Below are positions 23,925 to 34,962 of a stretch of DNA of 64,000 nucleotides, piece after piece. Below the pieces are notes generated by a model, which did no database searches, had not been told where the DNA came from, and was given only the letters and a program-made list of their open reading frames with translations. Source of the DNA: Cinclus cinclus (lineage: Eukaryota > Chordata > Aves > Passeriformes > Cinclidae); the NCBI RefSeq assembly GCF_963662255.1, contig NW_026912173.1, positions 1 through 64,000 of the forward strand. The letters run 5' to 3'. Within the stretch, counting starts at the first letter, position 1; the number at the start of each line of letters is the position of its first letter. A program made the position numbers and the translations under genes.

Positions 23925-26760
23925 TCAAAGAGTCAGTGGCCTATTCCACATGAGGGCACTCGAAAGCTGAGCTAAAGTTTTCCCAAGAGACAGAACATAA
24001 TTATGCACTTCCTGCTTCCCTGTGACATATACATTTGGATTAGGTTCGGGAGATTCATATGGTTTCCCATACAATATCTCATAAGGACTGACTAACATCC
24101 CACTTCTAGGCTTTATCCAAATCCTCAGCATTGCTATGGGTAAAGTTTGTGGCCATGGCAGTTTGGCTTCTTGGCATATTTTACTGATTTGCCTCTTTAA
24201 TGTCTGATTCATCCTCTCTACCTGTCCACTTGACTGGGGTCTCCATGGTGTGTGGATGTCCCAGGTTATTCCTAGCAACCTACTCACCTCTTTTACCACT
24301 GTGGCTATAAAATGTGGGCCCCTATCTGATGATATCCCTATAGGCACCCCAAATCTGGGAATGATCTCTTGTAGTAACCATTCAGCTGTTTCTTTTGCTT
24401 GGTTTGAGTGACAGGGAAGGGCTTCTGGCCATCCAGAAAATGTGTCAACCCCCATTAAGAGATATTATCGAGCATCCTTGAGGTTCTCGTAACTCTACAA
24501 AATCTACCTGCCAATAGTCTCCTGGTTCTATCCCTACCTGAATTCTTCCTAGCTGTGTCTGTTGTCTAGCCACTGGGTTGTTTCTCAAGCAAATCTCACA
24601 TTTTGTCATTACTGATTTTGCCATTGTTAACATTCATACTGAGATTAAATTTTGTTTTAGCAATTTCACCAGTGCTTCTGCACCTCAATGACATTCACTA
24701 TGTTTAACTTGTAAAATTTCTCATATTATTGGGGGGGGGGGGGAGGGGGGAATACCACTGTTTGCCCTTGTGTAGTTACATACCACCCTTCTGAATTCTT
24801 TTGTGCATTCAGCAAACGTCCCAGTCTCTTGTCTTCTGAATATTTTGGTTTTGGAGGCAAATTGAATTGAGATACATTAAGTTTTAAAGGTATCAATGCC
24901 ATTGCTGTTTGCACCTTTTGAGCAACCTGTCAGGCTGCCCAGTCTGCCTTTCGATTTCCCTCACAAATTTTAGAACCTCTTGACTGGTGTGCTTTACAGT
25001 GTATAATTGCCATTTGCTCAGGTTTTTGCACTACTTTTATTAGTTACCGGATTGCGTCTTGATGTTTAATGTGCATACCCTGAGAAGACAGCAGTCCTCT
25101 TTCTTTCCACAGTGCTCCATGCACATGTACTACTCCAAAAGCATATTTTGAGTCAGTCCATATGTTCTCTTTTTTCCCTTCACTCAATTCTAGTGCTCTG
25201 GTTAAGGCAATCAGTTCTGCCCTTTGGGCAGATGTGTTTGGTGGTAATGCTTCTGCCTCAACTACTGTACTGATTGTTGTTACCGCATATCCAGCGTATC
25301 TGATTCAGTTCCCCATGAAGCTGCTTCCATCTGTGAATAACTCCCACTCTGGTTGCACTAATGGGACATCTTTTAGGTCTTCTACACAGTCATGCTCTAA
25401 TGGGCCTTCTTCAGTTGTGGTACCTAGGAACCAGGCTAGATTCAAAAAGTTAGTTGTCTTTAATGTGACATCATCCTGCTTGGTCAGGATTACCTGGAAT
25501 TTTATCATCCTGCTTGGAGATAGCCAGTGTCCCCCCCCTTTTGCTCTAAAACAGTGGTTACCGTGTGTGGCACATAGACATCTATGTGTCTTCCCATCGT
25601 GAGTTTCCTGGTTTCTTGTATCAACATTACAGTGGTTGCGACTGCCCGCAGACATGAAGGCCATCCGGCACTTACATTGTCAAGTTGTTTGGAAAAATAG
25701 CCCACCAGCCTTTTCCAGCTTCCCAAACATTGAGTCAGGACTCCCAGTGCCAGGTGAAGCCTTTCATGTACAAACAGCTGAAAGCCTTTAAACAGATCAG
25801 GTAACCCTAATGCTGGAGCAATTGTCAGTGCTTCTTTCAATTTTACCAAGGCCTCTTTCTGTGGTTTGCCCCAAGTGAAGGGCTGTGTCTTTTGAGCTTC
25901 ATACAGGGGTTTGGCAATTAGCCCATAGTCCTTGATCCACAGACTACACCACTCTGCCATTCCAAGGAAGATTCGCAGCTCGTGAAGATTCTGGGGCTCT
26001 GGAATAGCACAAATAGCTTGGATATGGTTAGTACCTAGTTTTCTCTGTCCTTGTGAGATTTCACATCCCAGGTAAATTACAGTCTGTTGGGCAATTTGTG
26101 CCTTTTCTCTAGACACTTGGTACCCTCCCATTCCCAGTGAATTCAAAATCTCAATTGTTCCCTTCATGCAGGTTGCCTTTTCTTCTATTGCTATCAGTAT
26201 ATCATCAACATACTGCAACAAAAGGTATTGGTCTTTCAGTACTTGCCCCTCTTTGGTCCAGATCTCTAGTTCCTTTGCCAGTTGGTTTCTGAATAGGGTC
26301 GGACTGTTCTTAAATCCTTGGGGTAGTCATGTCCAGGTGAGCTGGGTTTTTCTTCCATTTCCTGGATTTTCCCACTCAAAGGCAAACAGTTTCCTACTTT
26401 CTTTGTCAAGGGTATGCAGAAGAAAGCATCTTTTAGATCAATTATAGTAAACCATTTATATATCTCTTTTACAGATGTCAACAATGTGTACTGGATAAAT
26501 GTCTAGTTATTTTATTTATTGCCCTTAGATCCTGTACTAGCCTATAATCCCCATTGGGTTTCTTTACTGGGAATATTGGTGTATTATATTCTGATTCACA
26601 TTCTTCTAGAGTTTGATATTATAGAATTTATCAATAGTCTTTGCTATTCCTTGCCGTGCTTCTGTTTTTATAGGATACTGTTTGACCTGTACGGCTTTTG
26701 CAATATGCTGTTTGCAATGGGCACTGATTCAAGCCCAACCCTTGCATGACTGACCCTCTG
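23925..26760 (-). pseudogene. pol: pol remnant of the gammaretrovirus-like ERV
   Basis: Reverse transcriptase fragments include IDLKDAFFCIPL (26266-26484) and LQYVDDILIA with an intact YVDD, followed by the connection domain (25505-26221). RNase H is truncated after ELFTDGSSF (25305-25664). The integrase N-terminal region is KPKYSEDKRLGRLLNAQ (24726-24914), with CEICLRNNP (24445-24633). The catalytic core has VDTFSGWPEALP, SDRGPHFIA and SSGQVERMN (23925-24455). YVDD and this integrase style fit gammaretroviruses. No protease was found between gag and RT, suggesting an internal loss near 26500-26840. A poly-C/G run lies at 24731-24749. Confidence 0.8.
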
Positions 26761-26836
26761 CCGCCCTTGCCAAACCCACCCCTCCCCATAGTTCTGACTC
26801 AGCTGCTTCTAGCACCTCCCCTTGAATTTCCTTGTA

Positions 26837-28660
26837 CTATTGCCAAGAGATTCTGCTCCTGCTGCTTGTTAACCTCTTTTTCTCTATTGTTATAAACGTC
26901 CAAGCTACCTCAAGCAACCTGTCCAAACTTCTTAACTCACCCCCCCCCCCCCCCCACCCCCCATCTCTGCAACTCCCTCCCAATGTCATCCCATGATTGG
27001 CCAAGAAAGACAAGAGCAAGCTGAATTTTCACCTGTTCTGCATCTACCTGGAGGTCAGTATATTTCCTGGCTGCTTCCCCAAGTCCTTCCAGAAAGGCAG
27101 CTGGAGACTCCCCCCTTTCTTGCCTGATCTCATATAATTTGGACCAATTCACAGTCCCAGGCATGGCACCCTGAACCCCCCCACCTACATCCACCCTCGA
27201 TATTTCCTCAGCCCCATCATATCCACTCCAGGTGGGCTACTAGGATGCCACAATGGGTCCACAGTAGGAAAGTTATAATCCAAAGTCCCATTGCAAATTT
27301 CTTCTCTCACCCTTTCCCTGGCTGCACTAACTACCATTTCCTTTTGGTAGAGGCCATTAGAGTATCTAATATAACTTGGATGTCATCCCAGTCCAGATTT
27401 TGAGTTTTCAGAATAATTTTCACTACTCTGGCCACTTTATCAGGGTTTTCTCTGTAAGTCCAAGCTGACTGCTTCCAAATTACTAAATCTCCTGGGGAAA
27501 AGAGTACATTTACAAAAAACGGTCTGTCCACTCCCGCTCATTGTCTCAAAGGGGCAACTACAGTTCTCTTTTGTTTGTCTGATCTTAATAAACCCTCTCT
27601 TGTTTTAGACCAAGCCGGGGCTAATTTTAATCATGTCCAACGAGCAATAGGGGTTAGTGGTTTATCTTCATCGCTCCCACTACTATCTACTCCTTTTGCA
27701 CCCTCCCCATATCTCTGTATTACAGTTACATCTTGGTCACTTTCTGGGGAAGGAGGGGCAGGTGAAGACAGCAAAGAGGGTACAGGAAGATAGGAGCAGG
27801 TGAAGGAGGCGTTGGAGGGAGAGGAGGGTATCCCTGAGCAGGAGTAGGTGAGGGAGGAGGGTATCCCTGAGCAGGAGTAGGTGAGGGAGGAGGGTATCCC
27901 TGAGCAGGAGTAGGTGAGGGAGGAGGGTATCCCTGAGCACGAGTAGGTGAGGGAGGAGGGTATCTTTCGGCAGGGGGGTGTAAGTGGGTCAGGTGAAATA
28001 GGGTCAGGTGAGGTAGGGTCAGATTCCCTTGATGCCGTGAGGGCTACCAGCAATTCACCATCTATATCATTTTTCCAATATAAACTTTCATCCAATGCCA
28101 GGTGTTCTAAACAACGCTTCCCTTGGACACAACCCATGCAATTATTGTTTTCAGGTATTTTAACAATCATTAACCCACACTGAGCCAGCCACTCTGGTTT
28201 TTCCTGCAAACAGGAAAACAAATCAATGTACAGAACTTCATCCAATCTCCTCTCCTGTTTACAAAACATCAATAACTGTGAAATCATGTCATATTGCAAA
28301 GAACCGTTTTTCAGCCACGTTTTCCTTTTTTTTTCTCTCTTTTTTTAATCTTTTTTAATTTTTTTATTTTATATGCAAGACATATTTTGGCCACCAAGTG
28401 TTGCAATAATCAATCAACTTAACCTTACGTAACTCGTGCCCAAAATTACCTTCCTTCCAATGTGCTATTAAGCACCCCAAAGGATAAGTGTGTAGTATGG
28501 GGGCATTGCCGCCCAAAATCCATTTGAACTTCTCCATGTTACAGCTATAATAGAACCCTGATGCTGAACCTGCAATGCTTTTGCGATTGACTGACAGACG
28601 GTGCCTAGGCAATACCAGGAATTCCTTAGCCCAACAACACACAGCTTTCGCTGCGTCTAA
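26837..28660 (-). pseudogene. gag: gag remnant of the gammaretrovirus-like ERV, with an internal 11-residue repeat
   Basis: The matrix region includes LIDYCNTWWPKYVLHI (28364-28642) and a following frame with EVLYIDLFSCLQEKPEWLAQCGL (27631-28299). A proline/serine-rich linker in that frame repeats SSLTYSCSGIP about four times, encoded by a 33-bp DNA repeat at about 27830-27965. Capsid N-terminal part: FSPGDLVIWKQSA and QNLDWDDIQVILDTLM (27331-27531). Capsid C-terminal part: NWSKLYEIRQERGESPAAFLEGL (26937-27194). A poly-C/G tract at 26941-26957 disrupts the end. Nucleocapsid was not found. Confidence 0.75.
27830..27965. repeat. 33-bp tandem repeat inside gag linker, ~4 units
   Basis: The plus-strand unit starts GAGCAGGAGTAGGTGAGGGA and ends GGAGGGTATCCCT. 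Units are nearly identical and in frame, so the array encodes repeated SSLTYSCSGIP on the minus strand. Confidence 0.9.
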
Positions 28661-28814
28661 CTGGCAGGCAACCAGACCAGATTAAAAGAACCTTACCTTT
28701 CTCCAGGGGACGTTGTCAGCGGTGGGGGGTCCTGGTGCCGATGGGCTCCCCGAGAATCCCTTGGTGCCGGCTGGAGCGTGATCAGGTCATGGGGTCATCA
28801 GCAGCACTCACAAG

Positions 28815-28832
28815 GTCCCATCTGGGTCACCA
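28815..28832 (-). other. Primer-binding site of the gammaretrovirus-like ERV, tRNA not assigned
   Basis: The minus strand reads TGGTGACCCAGATGGGAC three bases after the 5' LTR. The last 12 bases fit the tRNA-Arg(CCT) 3' region, but the first bases after TGG do not, so I leave the primer tRNA open. Confidence 0.6.
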
Positions 28833-28835
28833 AAA

Positions 28836-29297
28836 TGTTAGCGTGGAAACATATAATCACAGGATGATTATATGCAGGTGCTTTTATTGAAGAGCTCTGG
28901 GAACTGGGCTACAAACCCAAATCTGACCCCAACATGGATTTGAGATGAACATGATTTTATACCCTTTTAATTATGTAACTATATATTAATTATTAAACTC
29001 ATATTGTTCTATTGTATACATTGATCTTATCCAAGCATGAATTACTCTAATTTTCATCAGGTCCTCCAAACACCTTTTCTCATGATTCTTATTACAATTA
29101 AACAATAACTATATTCAACTACCAAACAATCGTATCATTTATCATACGGTGATTACACAGGTGCAGTTTCACCTGATCTAATTTGTTCCCAGGGCCTACT
29201 TCCCATTCCCAGGGCCTAGTTCCCCAGGCCTACCTTACCATCCACTAAATTTATACAATTCCCATGATTTTAGAAACATTTTAACCCTATGCTATCA
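28836..29297 (-). mobile_element. 5' LTR of the gammaretrovirus-like ERV
   Basis: 462 bp, partner of 21383-21839, with a 5-bp insertion (TCTAT-type) near 29005 and a rearranged stretch near 29195-29245 relative to it. Confidence 0.85.
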
Positions 29298-29972
29298 CCT
29301 TCAAGGTGGTTTTAAGCAGCCCATTGCACCGTTCCACTTTCCCAGCTGCTGGTGCGTGATAAGGAATGTGGTACACCCACTCGATGCCGTGTTCTCTGGC
29401 CCAGGTGCTTATGAAGCTGTTCTTGAAATGAGTCCCATTGTCTGACTCAATTCTCTCAGGGGTACCATGTCTCCAAAGGACTTGCTTTTCCAGGCCCAGG
29501 ATGGTGTTGCGGGCAGTGGCATGAGGCACAGGGTAGGTCTCCAACCATCCAGTGGTGGCTTCCACCATGGTCAGCACGTAGCGCTTGCCTTGGCGTGTCT
29601 GAGGCAGTGTGATGTAGTCAATCTGCCAGGCCTCCCCATACTTATATTTGGACCACCGCCCCCCATACCAGAGGGGCTTCACTCGCTTGGCTTGCTTGAT
29701 GGCAGCACACGTCTCACAGTCATGGATAACCTGGGAAATGCTGTCCATGGCGAGATCCACCCCTCTATCTCATACCCACTTATAGGTGGCATCTCTGCCC
29801 TGATGACCTGAGGCATCGTGGGCCCATCGAGCCAGGAACAATTCTCCCTTGTGTTGCCAGTCTAAGTCTATCTGTGACACCTCTATCTTTGCAGCCTGAT
29901 CTACCTGCTCATTGTGTCAGTGCTCCACATTAGCCCAACTCTTGGGGACATGGGCATCTACATGATGGACAT
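29298..29972 (-). pseudogene. pol: ERVL pol fragment: RNase H end and integrase
   Basis: A 157-codon open frame (29287-29760) and upstream sequence closely match the provirus integrase at 44919-48056, with only a handful of residue differences. Visible are CETCAAIKQAKR (zinc-binding cysteines), WQIDYITLP and IESDNGTHF (catalytic Asp residues), and AAGKVERCNG (catalytic Glu). The upstream part has the RNase H end HHVDAHVP and the HHCC histidines, with stops. The fragment is cut at 29297 by the LTR, exactly within the codons after LLKTTLK. Confidence 0.85.
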
Positions 29973-30650
29973 TAAATATGTTAATGATTTTGGGAGAAAG
30001 GATTATAATATGTATCTTTATTCCAGGAAAATCAGTGAATATGTATATAAAATAGAGTATAAAAACAGAAGCATTTTCTATTATCACTGTGTGAGTTTGC
30101 TGGAGTTATGCCCCACACATCCAGCCAAATAACGCCTGCTTTCTACAGGAAAACACAGGAGACTGCTCCTCAAACATAGGGCTGAAATGCACAGAAAGAG
30201 AATGCTCACAAAATTGCACCAAACTGTTTCCAAGCCACCAAAATCCCTGAAATGTAATCAGACAGTTTAATTTAAACAGCAGAATGGGACAGACTCCTTT
30301 GCTTTGCAAAGAACAAGTACAATATAGCTACTTAAGACAATTCCTTCTGGAATAACACATTCCTCAACTTCTCCTGAAACTGGGATTTTATACTAAATAC
30401 AGACATGACTAAGACTTTTTTTTTCCAACCTGACTTTCACGGCAGTCCACTTTTGCCCTGTGAGTCTCACCTTAAAGAGCTTTTGTAAAGATTGTTTTAT
30501 CTGCAATGACTTTGTGCCTGTATATGGGAAGTATTTTTAATTATTCTTTTAACCATTGCTGCCCTCAGAGTGGGTTTGCCTGAGGAGAATAGAAGCTCAG
30601 ACATGCGGGTGTGAGCAGGCTGCTTCCCCTGGAGTAATCAAAGTATACAC
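29973..30650. other. No supported gene; AT-rich spacer
   Basis: No recognisable exon, LTR boundary or repeat. A T-run lies at 30416-30424. Confidence 0.4.
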
Positions 30651-30663
30651 AGAGCTCACATCT

Positions 30664-31918
30664 GGGATTTGAGAGGTCCCAGCTGGCTGGAATCTGGCAA
30701 ATGTACAAATGTCAAGGAGGACAAGAAGGGGGACCCCAGACACTCCAGGCCAGTCAGTCTCATTTCAATACCAAATAAAATAATGGAAAAGTTTATTCTG
30801 GGAAGTATTGAAAAACACCTGGAGGACAATACAGGCATCAGTCAGAGTCAGCATGGCTTCATGAGGGGAAGGTCCTGCTGGTGAAGTCTGATTTCCTTCT
30901 ACAACAGGGTAAAACACATCAGTTGATGCAGGAAAGCCAGCACATGGAATCTTTCTGGATTTCAGCAAAGCTTTTGGTACTGTGTCTCCCAGAATGCTTC
31001 TGGACAAAGTGTCCAGCACACAGCTGAATAAACACATTGTGGGATGGGCAAGCAACTGGCTCAGGGGTCAGGCACCAAGGCTGGCAGTGACTGCGGTGAC
31101 ACCACACTGACAGTGGTCACCAGTGGGTTCTGCAGGGCTCCACTGCCAGCCCCGGCTCTTCAACATCTTCCTTAAGGACCTGAACACAGGGCTTGAAGGG
31201 ATAATCAGTGAATTTACTGATGACACTAAACTGGGAGGAGCCGTCACCTGCCTGGAGGTCAGAGAGGCTCTGCAGAGAGACCTCACAGCTAGAGATGGGC
31301 AATCACCAACTGTGGAGTTTAACAAGGGCAGTGTCAGATTCTGCCCCTGGGATGGGGCACCCCTGCCTTGGTGTATGGACCAGGAAGGAGAGGCTGGAGA
31401 GCAGCTGTGGGGAGGGACCCAGGAGTCCTGGCCAAGGGCAAGTGGAACATGAGTCAGCAGTGCCCTGGCAGTCCAAAGTGCCACCATGTCCTGGGGCAGC
31501 AGGCCCAGCATCAGCAGCCGGGCCAGGGAGGGGATTGTCATGCTCTGCTCTGCACTGGGGTGGCCTCACCTTGAGGGACAGCACAACATAGAGAAGACAT
31601 AAAGCCATTGCAGAGTGTCCAGAGGATAATAGCAATCTCTTCACTCTCATGAGCAGGGACAGGACTTGAGGAAATGGCTGGAGCTGAGTCAGAGGAGGCT
31701 TAGGTTGAATATTAGGAAAATCTTTTTCACCTAGAGGGGGCTTGAGCACTGGAACAGGGTCCCCAGAGAAGTGGTCCCAGCCCCAGTTCTGTCTTGGGAC
31801 AAGAAGCATTTGGACAGTGCTCTCAGGACCATAGTGGAATTGTTGCGGTGTCCTGTGCAGGGACAGGAGTTGGACTCAATGATCCTGATGGGTCCCTTCC
31901 AACTCAGCACATTCTGAA
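30664..31918 (+). mobile_element. CR1 LINE fragment (3' part of ORF2 and 3' end)
   Basis: The start reads as decayed CR1 reverse transcriptase: RHSRPVSLISIPNKIMEKFI, then SQSQHGFMRGRSC. Later come FTDDTKLGGAV (RT palm; first D of the FADD box region) and REALQRDL. The 3' end has GGACTCAATGATCCTGATGGGTCCCTTCCAACTC, the conserved CR1 tail sequence, here without the terminal short repeat. Many frameshifts and stops are present. CR1 is the dominant avian non-LTR retrotransposon, which supports the bird assignment. Confidence 0.9.
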
Positions 31919-32066
31919 CTTCTCTGAAATTACTTCAGCATCCAGCACTCAACTTCCACTCCAGAATAACTCACCTGCCCTGTAGAGGAGATGAATCTCT
32001 CTGCAAACAGCCCTTCAACAGTCCCTTGGAACCTCCTTTGAGATAAGAAAAACTACTTGCTTCGAA

Positions 32067-32356
32067 TGACTCATGTTATAAAAATGCAAGCTCTTCCTAT
32101 CTTTTTAGAATATTACTGGTTGGGTTTGGTTCTTTATAATTGGTTGTCCCAAACAAAGAAAGATAATGTAGTTAGCCAAAATGTGTTTACCCTGTTTTCC
32201 ATTGGTTTACTTGTGATCCCCCCAAAACCTATAAAAGTACATGTGTGATCCCCTATCTTTGGATTTGTAGCCTGACCCCTTCACGGACAATAATAAAGCC
32301 TGTGGAAAAAAGTCTGAGCTGCTCTCCCGGTCTTTTTATGCCGGCTGGAAACTACA
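32067..32356 (+). mobile_element. Probable solo LTR
   Basis: It has the layout of a short LTR: a TATA-like CCTATAAAAGTAC at about 32228, a poly(A) signal AATAAAGCC at 32292, then a GT-rich region ending near GGAAACTACA. Left boundary TGACTCATG or TGTTATAAA is uncertain. No internal retroviral sequence or clear target duplication. Confidence 0.55.
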
Positions 32357-33280
32357 GGTTTCTGTGAGAAACCATGAAGCTAAGTGCCTGAAAGGCCAGC
32401 GCTCACAAACCTTGTCACTTTCCCCTGCCCAACAACACGGCAGGGGACACAACAAAAAGTTACACTGTCCCATCCTGTGTCCCCAGCTCTGCCCTGGCAC
32501 TGCTGTCGCCGTGTCCCCTCCTCCTGCCCACAGGGCGCAGGTACAGCTGCAGGGATGGCCTTGTCCCTTGTGTCCCCTCAAGACCCCACGGCTCCTTGGG
32601 CACCTTGGAGGGGACAGAAAACACCCTCTGGATCAGCGCCCAGTGCACGCTGCCCTTGGGGACACCCCTGTCACCAGCCCTGTCGCTGTCGGGGTGGCTG
32701 CAGGAGCGTTTCCAGCCCTGCAGCCGCTCCCAGCGCTGGCTCCCCAGGGACCCCCCGCCCCTTTTGGGGTCCCCTCCTGGGGTGGTGGCAGTCACAGTGT
32801 GCCACTTGTAGGTCTTCAGTAGTGCGGGGGGGGCTCAGGGGTGTCCGGGGGGGCTCACACCTCCATGTGTGGTGGCGGGGAGTCAATTTGGGTGGGTCCA
32901 GGAGCTGCATTTGCTGGCGGCATCATGCGGGAAGTCATTTTGCGGGGACCAGGGGTTGGATTTGGGGCTGGTGGGATGGGGAGAGGAATTTTGGGCTTGG
33001 ATTTGGTGTTGGTGGGACAGGGGAGGCATTTTGGGGACGGAATTTGGGAGTGATGGGGTAGGGAGAATAATTTGGGTGGGTCCAAGAGCTGGATTTGAGG
33101 GTGGTGGTGGGAAGCATCCCCAGCCTGGAATCCCCACCTTGAAGGGTCCCAAATTTCCTGACCACCCAGGGGTTCCAAATTTTTGGGTTCTCCTGCCCAC
33201 CCATGCCAGCCTCCCGCAGCCTCCACCCCTGCTGGGGACAGGGTGACAGGTGTCCCGCTACCCCTGTGCCCCAAGTGCAG
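32357..33280. other. Spacer of duplicated unit A; no supported gene
   Basis: GC-rich. A plus-strand open stretch at 32384-33061 has no recognisable motif. From 32830 onward G-rich sequence repeats GGGATTTGGGTTGGTGGGA-like blocks about five times, a minisatellite that opens frames by chance. Confidence 0.45.
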
Positions 33281-34376
33281 GAGGGACTGGAGGCATTTCT
33301 GCTGCGCCCCAACCACACTTCCCTTCCCCCCTACACCTTGGGGATACCCCTGACCACCTCTTTATCACCCTGGGGTGCCCCTCAGTCAGGGGGTGCTTGG
33401 TCACACCGCAGGACCCCCTCTCTGTGCAATCCCCGAGGTGGGGGTGGTGGCAACATTTTTGGGGTCACTCCCGACCACTTCCTTTTCCCTGCATCATCCT
33501 GAGGATGCTGCACCACCCCACATCACCCCCCCCCAAACACTGCCCCTGCCACAGCATTCCCTGAAGGGACCTTGGGGACTGTCCCCATGTCCTCCCCTCC
33601 CCCCTGACCCCCTGTGGTACCTCCACTGCTCCACCCGTGCTTGGCCCCAGTTCCTGTCGCGACCTCCCCATGTAAACGGGCAGGAGTTTCAGTCACATCC
33701 TCACCTCCTCCTCCTTCTCCTGCGGTGGACTCACTGGTGACACCAGAAGAACACCACGGGTCACCCTTCGAGGGGACTGCAGAGTCACGGTGGCTCCTGG
33801 AGTCCCCCTGGTGTGACAGCTGAGGGGCCTGAGATCCTGCGGTGACAATCTGGGGGTTGGGTGCTTGTTTTGGAATCTCCAGGGTGGATCCCTAGGTCCT
33901 GAAGTCCCCTCCCACCACCATACTCACCCCCCCCCAGCTCATGCCTCAGTTTCCTCCTCACTCTGCAGGGACTACCCAGAGCTGATGTTCTGATACTGGG
34001 TTTATTTTGGGGTGTTTGGGGTTGGGGCAACTGGAATGGGCTGGTGGACCAGTGAGGCTGGCCAGGGCGTTGCCAGGCTGGTGATCATCTGTGCTGGGGG
34101 CTGGCCAGGCTGGGGGTCTGCAGGACCAAGGGTTGTCCAGACCAATGTCCAGCTGGGATCTACCCAGAGCATTGTCCATCCAGAGTGGGATCCATGGCTC
34201 TGGTGTCCATCTGAACCAGTGTCCAGCTGGTATCCATGGCTCTGGTGTCCATCAGGACCAGTGTCTAACCTCTCCTGCCCCCATCCATCCCAGACTCCCT
34301 GGCGAGGGATACTCCTCACTGCAGAGTGGACAAGACCCACGGTCAGTCCCAAGATGACCCCAAACTCCCTCCCACC
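33280..34376 (+). other. Duplicated module, copy A (unknown coding remnant)
   Basis: This block is shared with 55930-57060. Both start with a splice-acceptor-like CAG and a plus-strand reading GL(E/D)AFLLRPNHTS, followed by paired segments (TCTCTGTGCAATCCCCGAGG; AACGGGCAGGAGTTTCAGTC; CAGAGTGGACAAG). Conservation over a kilobase shows common descent by segmental duplication. I do not recognise the protein, and indels break any long frame. Confidence 0.5.
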
Positions 34377-34433
34377 AGGAACTGCATTGAGCAGCGCTTT
34401 GCCATGGCCAAGATGAAGGTGCTGGTGGCACTG
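34377..34433 (+). pseudogene. CYP4-like haem-binding signature remnant, copy A
   Basis: After an acceptor-like CCCACCAG the plus strand reads NCIEQRFAMAKMKVLVAL. Cytochrome P450 family 4 proteins carry the haem-thiolate loop followed by NCIGQ-FAM-EMK, where the Cys is the axial haem ligand. The match is short (about 18 codons) but specific; the conserved Gly after CI is Glu here. No other P450 exon was recognised nearby, so it is probably an isolated remnant. Confidence 0.6.
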
Positions 34434-34700
34434 TGGTGGCACAAGTGGTGGCATTGATGCCATCCCAGTTCATGTCCCCATCCACGTCCCCCCATATCCA
34501 TATTCCCCATGTTCCTACTCATGTCCATGTACCCTCATGTCCATGTCCCCTTACCCAGGGCTGTGTCCTTACATGTCCTCACACATCCCCACCCATGTCT
34601 TTGTCCTGCCACGTCTCCATCCATGGCCATGTACCCATCCATGTCCACGTCTCCCATTTCCCCACCCATGTCATTGTCCACCACGTGTCCTGATTCATGC
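34434..34700. repeat. Minisatellite of ATGTCC/CCATGTCC units, copy A
   Basis: Imperfect repeats of CCATGTCCCC and CATCCATG fill the space between the P450 remnant and the zinc-finger 3' end. Shorter versions lie at 43558-43700 and 58040-58110 in the same relative place. Confidence 0.7.
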
Positions 34701-34962
34701 CTTAGTACAATGACTTTACCCCGATTTTGGGTGTTTTTAACGACAAAGAGAAATGAAAGAAAATCTAGGCCACGAGGAGCCAGGAGGATGTGGAGCCCCC
34801 AGCCGGGTGCCTTCTCAACATAGATGAGTGGCAACACAGATCACCGGAGCTCTGCCCACTGGGGGTCACTGGGGATCATCCAGCACAGATCCTGCCATGG
34901 GGGATGGAGCTGGAGCAGCACATGAAGCTTTTCCCACACTCGGGGCACTCACAGAGCTTCTC

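Larger units (their letters stand above)
21383..29297 (-). mobile_element. Endogenous retrovirus, gammaretrovirus-like (class I) with env, defective
   Basis: About 7.9 kb on the minus strand: 5' LTR 28836-29297, PBS, gag, pol, env, polypurine tract, 3' LTR 21383-21839. The two LTRs differ by many substitutions plus indels (roughly 8% or more by eye). The flanks do not match: on the left is plus-strand gag of another ERV, on the right ERVL integrase, and no target duplication is seen. Either the element is rearranged or the two LTRs come from different insertions. Confidence 0.8.
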
